43,907 bases of DNA from contig CAJUAW010000007.1 in the NCBI GenBank assembly GCA_910584605.1, positions 1 to 43,907 of the forward strand. Reading direction: 5' to 3'. Made by a program: the position numbers and the translations under genes. Under the pieces are notes generated by a model, which made no database searches, was not told the origin of the DNA, and saw only the letters and a list, made by a program, of their open reading frames with translations. Position 1 is the stretch's first letter; every line of letters begins with the position of its first letter. The stretch comes from an uncultured Oscillospiraceae bacterium (GTDB lineage: Bacteria > Bacillota_A > Clostridia > Oscillospirales > Oscillospiraceae). Shown here in pieces: positions 39,267 to 43,907 of the stretch.

Positions 39267-40004
39267 GTGGCAAACGTACTCATTACCGGCGGCTCCCAGG
39301 GCATCGGCAGGGCGGCGGCCCGGCTCTTCGCCCGGGAGGGCTGGAGCGTGGCGGTCAACTACAACTCCAGCCGGGACGGGGCAGAGGCTCTGGTCCGGGA
39401 GCTGGCCGGGCTGGGGGTGGGGGCCGTCCCAATTCAGGCGGACGTCTCCCTTCCCGAGCGGGCGGAGGGGCTGGTCCGGGAGGCGGAGGCCGCCCTGGGT
39501 CCCCTGGACGCCCTGGTCTGCAGCGCCGGGGTGGCCCTGCCCCAGCAGCTGCTCACCGATACCACGGACCGCCAGTGGCGGCAGCTGATGGCGGTGGACC
39601 TGGACGGGATGTTTTACACCCTGAGGGCGGCCATTCCTGGGATGGTGCGCCGGAAGCGGGGGGCCATCGTGACGGTCTCCTCCATGTGGGGGGTGACGGG
39701 CGGCTCCTGCGAGGTCCCCTACTCCGCCGCCAAGGCGGGGGTCATCGGCCTGACCCGGGCCCTGGCCAAGGAGCTGGGCCCCTCGGGCGTCCGGGTGAAC
39801 TGCGCGGCCCCTGGGGTGATCGACACCGCCATGAACGCCCACCTCACCCCAGAAGACCTGGCCGCCCTGGAGGAGGAGACCCCTCTGGGCCGCATCGGAC
39901 AGCCGGAGGAACTTGCTCAGGCCATCCTTTTTCTGGCCTCGGACCGGGCCTCCTTCATCACCGGCCAGGTGCTGAATGTGGACGGCGGAATGGTGATCGG
40001 ATAA
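39267..40004 (+). CDS. short-chain dehydrogenase/reductase (FabG-like)
   Basis: The 245-residue NAD(P)-dependent oxidoreductase has the classical SDR layout: cofactor motif TGGSQGIGRAAA (residues about 7-18), CSAGVA corresponding to NNAG, catalytic serine in VTVSSMWG, and YSAAKAG with the catalytic Tyr and Lys. It ends TGQVLNVDGGMV. It could be 3-oxoacyl-ACP reductase, but CSAG in place of NNAG and its isolation from other fatty acid genes leave the substrate open. The GTG at 39267 follows AAAAGGGGTG. Confidence 0.88.
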   Translation: MANVLITGGSQGIGRAAARLFAREGWSVAVNYNSSRDGAEALVRELAGLGVGAVPIQADVSLPERAEGLVREAEAALGPLDALVCSAGVALPQQLLTDTTDRQWRQLMAVDLDGMFYTLRAAIPGMVRRKRGAIVTVSSMWGVTGGSCEVPYSAAKAGVIGLTRALAKELGPSGVRVNCAAPGVIDTAMNAHLTPEDLAALEEETPLGRIGQPEELAQAILFLASDRASFITGQVLNVDGGMVIG

Positions 40005-40045
40005 AATATTTCACGAAAATTAAGAATTCGGCCCAGGATTAGCGG

Positions 40046-40074
40046 TTGTAAAATGGGCAAAAACTTGGTATAAT
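40046..40074 (+). promoter_or_regulatory. promoter of the DUF4015-like gene
   Basis: TTGTAA at 40046-40051, a 17-bp spacer and TATAAT at 40069-40074, followed by GGGAGGGG before the ATG. Confidence 0.8.
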
Positions 40075-40112
40075 AAAGCACTCACAAAAGCTTCGGCGTT
40101 GGGAGGGGAATC

Positions 40113-41198
40113 ATGGGCCGGGCCAACAGAGATGTAGGCGGCTATCGGGGCCGCCGGACCATTACGGATATTTTGAAGTTTATCGCGGTCGCTTTGGCGG
40201 TGGTGGTGGTCCTTGTGCTGGCTGGACTCTACTTTGCCCAGCGTTATATTGTCTATACCGACGAGGGTCCCAAACTGGAGCTGCCCCCCTTTCTGCAGAT
40301 GTTCCGCCGGGAGGAGGACCCCGGCGGCTCCGCCTCCCTGCCCGACGTGAGCGTGGTGGTGGACTCCAGCGCCGGAGAGCCGGAGCCGGATCAGGTCCGG
40401 CTCCCGGAGTACGCGCTGGAGCTGCCGGTGGAGGACGTGGTCAGCGGAGCGGCCGCCGCCAAGCTGGAGCAGGCCGGGGCGGACACCCTGATCCTGACGG
40501 TGAAGGCTCCGAGCGGCCAGCTGGCCTGGTGGTCGGAGGAGTACACCGCCCAGTGGTCGGAGGTGTGCGGCCCGGAGGAGGTGAACGCCGCCCTGAAGGC
40601 GTGGAACGAGGGGGAGGTGTACACCGTGGCCCGGGTGTGCTGCTTCCAGGACGACAGCGCCCCCTACTCCCGGAACAAGCTGGCCCTGCGCCGGGGGGAC
40701 TACAACTGGCGGGACGCGCTGGGCCTGCGCTGGCTCAGCCCCGCCCAGGAGGACGCCCAGGCCTATCTGGCCGGCCTGTGCACCGAGCTGGCCTACCTGG
40801 GCTTTGACGAGATCCTGCTGGAGCAGTGGCATTTCCCCATCCAGGGCAATGTGGAGAACATCACCCGGGGGGAGCGGTACGATCCCGCCCAGTTCACCGC
40901 CAGCCTGGAGACCTTCCTCGGCCAGGTGCAGATGGGCATCGCCCCCTACGGGACCAGGCTGTCCCTCCGGGTGGAGCGGGACACCCTGGCCGGGACGGAG
41001 CAGGTCAGCGGCGTCACCGCCCAGCTGCTGGAGGGGTACGCCGCCCGGATCTGGACGGCGGAGGACGGCCTCCAGCCCGCCCCCCTGGACCTGCTGGAGC
41101 AGGCGGGGATCTCCGGCGGCCGGGACCGGCTGGTGGCCATCGCCGCCGCGCCCGGCGAGGACCGCTCCGGCCCCCAGGCCGTCCTTCTGGAACCGTAA
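40113..41198 (+). CDS. membrane-anchored putative glycoside hydrolase (DUF4015-like)
   Basis: The 361-residue protein has one membrane helix at about residues 22-43, a spacer, and a barrel-like domain. The best family clue is LRWLSPAQEDAQAYLAGLCTELAYLGFDEILLEQWHFP, which parallels the NPYSKEVWDY...ELGFDEIQFDYVRFP segment of DUF4015 putative glycosyl hydrolases (recalled). The usual Asp-Tyr-Val-Arg motif is replaced by Glu-Gln-Trp-His, so activity may differ or be lost. The ATG at 40113 follows GGGAGGGG. Confidence 0.65.
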   Translation: MGRANRDVGGYRGRRTITDILKFIAVALAVVVVLVLAGLYFAQRYIVYTDEGPKLELPPFLQMFRREEDPGGSASLPDVSVVVDSSAGEPEPDQVRLPEYALELPVEDVVSGAAAAKLEQAGADTLILTVKAPSGQLAWWSEEYTAQWSEVCGPEEVNAALKAWNEGEVYTVARVCCFQDDSAPYSRNKLALRRGDYNWRDALGLRWLSPAQEDAQAYLAGLCTELAYLGFDEILLEQWHFPIQGNVENITRGERYDPAQFTASLETFLGQVQMGIAPYGTRLSLRVERDTLAGTEQVSGVTAQLLEGYAARIWTAEDGLQPAPLDLLEQAGISGGRDRLVAIAAAPGEDRSGPQAVLLEP

Positions 41199-41204
41199 CA
41201 GCCC

Positions 41205-41247
41205 CAGGCGTTCCGCCGGTTTCGCCGGCAGAGCGCCTGTTTTTTTG
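41205..41247 (+). terminator. terminator after the DUF4015-like gene
   Basis: An outer CAGGCG/CGCCTG stem (41205-41210 with 41234-41239) enclosing a GCCGG/CCGGC stem, followed by at least seven Ts. Confidence 0.75.
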
Positions 41248-41320
41248 CGCAAAAATAGAAATGTGTTCAAAAAACCGGCAAATACGGAAAATTGGCTGGG
41301 TAAAAAGGGAGAAAAAGGAC

Positions 41321-41349
41321 TTGAATTTTTGGGAGAAAGTTACTACAAT
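41321..41349 (+). promoter_or_regulatory. promoter of the V-type ATPase operon
   Basis: TTGAAT at 41321-41326, a 17-bp spacer and TACAAT at 41344-41349. Confidence 0.75.
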
Positions 41350-41400
41350 GAATAGTAGCAAATCTCTCCATTCCAGCATTTAGAAAAAGGTGGTGAAAAC

Positions 41401-41715
41401 ATGGCATTGGAAGCAATCCAGACGGTTACCCAGGCGGAGGCGAAGGCCAAGGCCGGCCGGGAAGCCGCTGCCGCCCAAGCCAAGCAGAAGCTGGCCGACG
41501 CCCAGCGGGAAGCAAAGCAGACCGTGGAGCGGGCCCGTCAACAGGCCCGTGAGGAAGTCCGCCAGATGATGGCAGAGGCGGAGGCCAAGGCCGCCCAGTT
41601 GACCCAGGAGGAGCTGGCCCGGGCTGCGGCGGACTGCGAAACATTAAAGCGAAATGCCCGGGAGCGGCTGGAAGAGGCCGCGCAGTTCATCGTTGGAAGG
41701 GTCGTGGAACGGTAA
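41401..41715 (+). CDS. V-type ATPase subunit G/H-like stalk protein
   Basis: The 104-residue protein is almost entirely a charged Ala/Glu/Lys/Gln/Arg coiled coil (QAEAKAKAGREAAAAQAKQK, ERARQQAREEVRQM) with a short ERLEEAAQFIVGRVVE end, typical of the peripheral stalk subunit that begins bacterial ntp operons. The ATG at 41401 follows AAAGGTGGTG. The TAA overlaps the ATG of the subunit I gene. Confidence 0.85.
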   Translation: MALEAIQTVTQAEAKAKAGREAAAAQAKQKLADAQREAKQTVERARQQAREEVRQMMAEAEAKAAQLTQEELARAAADCETLKRNARERLEEAAQFIVGRVVER

Positions 41716-43655
41716 TGGCCATAGAAAAAATGAAGCACCTGCGCATGGTGGCCATGGCAAGCGACCGGGAGGACCTGCTCCGCAAGCTCCAGCATATGGG
41801 CTGTGTGGAGATCGTCCAGCCGGAAGCGGACCCGGAGGACCCCCTGTGGGCCTCCCTCGCCCGCCCGGACACGGGAGGGCTGGCCGCCGCCCATGAGGAG
41901 CAGCTCCAGGCCGAACGGGCCCTGGAGGTCCTCAAACGGTACGCTCCGGCCAAGAGCGGCTTTCTGGCTCCCCGGCCCAGCGTACCGGAGAAGGACCTGC
42001 TCAACCCGGAGCAGACCCGGCAGGGCATGTCTCTGGCCCAGGAGGTCCACGGGCTGGACCGCCGCCTGTCCGCCATCCGCGCGGAGCAGACCAAGCTGGA
42101 GGCCCAGAAGGAGGCCCTGCGCCCCTGGCTGAACCTGGACCTGCCTCTGGAGACCGGCTCCACCCCCCAGGTGGTGTTCCAGCTGGGCACCCTGCCCGCC
42201 AGCCTCCCCATGAACCAGGCCGAGGGCGAGGTCCAGGCCGCCGGCGAGCTGGCGGAGCTGACCGAGGTGTCCGCCAGCCGGGAGTCCCACTACTGCACCC
42301 TGGTGTGCCACGCCAGCCAGGGGGACGCGGTTCTGGAGACGCTGAAGAACCTGGGCTGGTCCCGGGCCAACCTGCGGGACTGGACGGGCACTGCGGCGGA
42401 GAACCTGGAGCGCCTGGAACAGGAGACCAGGGCCCTGAAGGAGGAGGCCTCCTCCATTGAGGAGAAGCTGTCCGGCATGGGGGATCGGAACGCCCCCCTG
42501 CAGAAGATGGCTGACCTGGCCTGCATCAACGTCAGCCGGGAGGAGGCCCGCAGCCGTCTGATGGACACGGGCGAGACCTTCCTGCTGGAGGGCTGGGTCC
42601 CTTCGGAGCGCTGGCCCGCCCTGGAGCGGGAGCTGTCCGCCTACCCCTGCGCCGTGGAAGCGGCCGACCCGGCCCCGGAGGAGTACCCCCAGGTGCCGGT
42701 GAAGCTGAAAAACAACTGGTTCACCAAGCCGCTGAACATGGTGACGGATATGTATTCCCTCCCCGCCTACGGCTCGCTGGACCCCAACCCCCTGATGGCC
42801 CCCTTCTTCATCCTGTTCTACGGGATGATGATGGCGGACATGGGCTACGGACTGATCATGATGCTGGCCTCGGTGGTGGTCATCAAGAAGGCCAAGCCTG
42901 ACGGGGCCACCATGCGGTACATGATGCCCCTGCTGGGGCTGTGCGGTGTGAGCACCTTCCTGTGGGGGGCGGCCACCGGCGGCTTTTTCGGGGACCTGAT
43001 CCCCCAGCTGGTCCAGCTGATGAACCCTGGCAGCACCTTTGCCCTGCCCAAGCTGTTCGATCCCCTGGATAAGGCGGTGAACGTGCTGGTGGGCGCGCTG
43101 GTGCTGGGCGTGGTGCAGATCTTCACCGGCATGGCGGTCAGCATGTACAAGCAGATCAAAGCAGGCGAGACCATGGCCGCCCTGTGCGGCGAGGGAGCTT
43201 GGTTCCTGGTGTTCATCCTGGCCGGAGCGGCCGCGGTGAGCGGACAGATCATCCCCTGCGTGGCCGCCATCCTGGTGGTCCTGGCGCTGACCCAGGGCTA
43301 CGGCAAAAAAGGGATTGTGGGCAAGCTGATGGGGATCGCCGGTTCCCTGTACAACAACGTCACCGGATATTTCAGCGACATCCTGTCCTACTCCCGCCTG
43401 ATGGCCCTGATGCTGGCCGGCGCGGTCACCGCTCAGGTGTTCAACACCCTGGGCGCCATGACGGGCAATGTGATCGCCTTCTTCATCATCGCCATGGTGG
43501 GCAACGCGCTGAACTTCGCCCTGAATATTCTGGGCTGCTTTGTCCATGACATGCGCCTGCAATGTCTGGAATACTTCGGGCGGTTCTATGAGGACGGCGG
43601 AAAGCCCTTCCGCCCCCTGGACCTGGATACAAAATACTACAAGGTAGTAAAATAA
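41715..43655 (+). CDS. ntpI: V-type ATP synthase subunit I
   Basis: The 646-residue protein has an N-terminal cytoplasmic half (to about residue 330) with long helices (ERLEQETRALKEEASSIEEKL) and a C-terminal membrane half of about seven or eight helices, including PFFILFYGMMMADMGYGLIMM, FFGDLIPQ and SDILSYSRLMALMLAGAVTAQVFN, which carries the conserved arginine used in ion translocation. The length is normal. It starts one base inside the previous stop and ends 15 bases before the proteolipid gene. Confidence 0.94.
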   Translation: MAIEKMKHLRMVAMASDREDLLRKLQHMGCVEIVQPEADPEDPLWASLARPDTGGLAAAHEEQLQAERALEVLKRYAPAKSGFLAPRPSVPEKDLLNPEQTRQGMSLAQEVHGLDRRLSAIRAEQTKLEAQKEALRPWLNLDLPLETGSTPQVVFQLGTLPASLPMNQAEGEVQAAGELAELTEVSASRESHYCTLVCHASQGDAVLETLKNLGWSRANLRDWTGTAAENLERLEQETRALKEEASSIEEKLSGMGDRNAPLQKMADLACINVSREEARSRLMDTGETFLLEGWVPSERWPALERELSAYPCAVEAADPAPEEYPQVPVKLKNNWFTKPLNMVTDMYSLPAYGSLDPNPLMAPFFILFYGMMMADMGYGLIMMLASVVVIKKAKPDGATMRYMMPLLGLCGVSTFLWGAATGGFFGDLIPQLVQLMNPGSTFALPKLFDPLDKAVNVLVGALVLGVVQIFTGMAVSMYKQIKAGETMAALCGEGAWFLVFILAGAAAVSGQIIPCVAAILVVLALTQGYGKKGIVGKLMGIAGSLYNNVTGYFSDILSYSRLMALMLAGAVTAQVFNTLGAMTGNVIAFFIIAMVGNALNFALNILGCFVHDMRLQCLEYFGRFYEDGGKPFRPLDLDTKYYKVVK

Positions 43656-43670
43656 GAGGAGGAAATTATC

Positions 43671-43907
43671 ATGATTGACACTGCATTGGCTCTGGAAGCA
43701 ACCCAGCTGGGAACTCTCTTCGGCGGCTTTGGCGGCCTGGCTCTGGCCCTGTTGGGGGCCGGCCTGGCGGTGGGCCTGAGCTGCGTCGGCTCCGCCAAGG
43801 GCACCGGCATCGCCGGCGAGGCCGGCACCGGCCTGCTCAGCGAGGACCCCAGCAAGTCCGGTAAGGTCATGGTCCTGCAGCTGCTCCCCGGCACCCAGGG
43901 CCTGTAC
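43671..43907 (+). CDS. ntpK: V-type ATP synthase subunit K (proteolipid), cut by the window end
   Basis: The 79 codons in view begin MIDTALALEATQLGTLFGG and include GLALALLGAGLAVGLSCVGSAKGTGIAGEAGTGLLSEDPSK, the first helical hairpin of the 16-kDa-type proteolipid, and the beginning of the next (VMVLQLLPGTQGLY). The ion-binding Glu of the last helix lies beyond the window. The ATG at 43671 follows AGAGGAGGA. The gene continues past 43907. Confidence 0.92.
   Translation, partial: MIDTALALEATQLGTLFGGFGGLALALLGAGLAVGLSCVGSAKGTGIAGEAGTGLLSEDPSKSGKVMVLQLLPGTQGLY

Noticed and set aside
39218..40042. 274-codon frame overlapping the SDR gene
   Set aside because: Gly/Arg/Pro-rich out-of-frame translation; the SDR frame at 39267 has all family motifs.
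41538..43562. 674-codon frame antisense to ntpI
   Set aside because: Composition artefact; ntpI has clear membrane and family signatures.

Overview
The window looks like the chromosome of a high-GC, low-redox Firmicute of the Oscillospiraceae/Flavonifractor kind (inference from content, not from a search). The evidence is GC-rich clostridial genes with many GTG/TTG starts, a group B-type [FeFe] hydrogenase, a V-type (Ntp) ATPase operon, B12-dependent MetH with a separate reactivation protein, and the Firmicute orders smc-ftsY and yhbY-nadD/yqeK-LCP-rsfS. No rRNA, tRNA or CRISPR array was seen.

Layout. 0.2-6.4 kb: a MazF-type toxin, a small secreted protein, asnA, the metH reactivation gene plus metH, and a membrane-anchored GH25 lysozyme. 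6.5-16.9 kb: a tandem P-loop protein gene cut in two by an integrated element of about 9.3 kb. 17.1-22.8 kb: a siroheme-type sulfite/nitrite reductase, a FecCD-type ABC permease and ATPase, a siroheme synthase and an [FeFe] hydrogenase. 22.9-25.8 kb: a YtrA-like GntR regulator with its ABC transporter and a 22-residue membrane peptide. 25.9-35.8 kb: smc, small regulatory and zinc-ribbon genes, ftsY, rdgB, yhbY, a nadD-yqeK fusion, an LCP protein and rsfS. 35.9-41.2 kb: an XRE regulator divergent from DUF2752 and TM2 genes, a diacylglycerol-kinase-like gene, azlCD, an SDR and a DUF4015-like protein. 41.4 kb to the end: the start of the V-ATPase operon (G/H-like, I and partial K subunits).

The most interesting part is the element. 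The 5' half of the P-loop gene (minus strand, from 16912) stops matching its family exactly at a TGGGGCG heptamer at 16629-16635. The 3' half resumes exactly at the same heptamer at 7313-7319. Deleting 7313-16628 joins the halves in frame into a 360-codon gene reading through DGTAPHVVEPKYPG. Joining the two element ends instead gives a site with GTGTCC/GGACAC arms placed symmetrically about the core, as expected for the attP of a large serine recombinase, and the element encodes such a recombinase.

Its cargo is an RlaP-type nucleotidyltransferase overlapping a CCA-adding enzyme, a ribbon-helix-helix-like protein, a 995-residue metallophosphoesterase fused to a STAND-like NTPase in an AT-rich segment, two related micro-ORFs flanking that segment, and a HAD phosphatase. 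I read it as a small site-specific mobile island carrying a candidate defence NTPase and a tRNA/RNA-repair pair. It may excise and restore the host gene; this is inference and testable by PCR.
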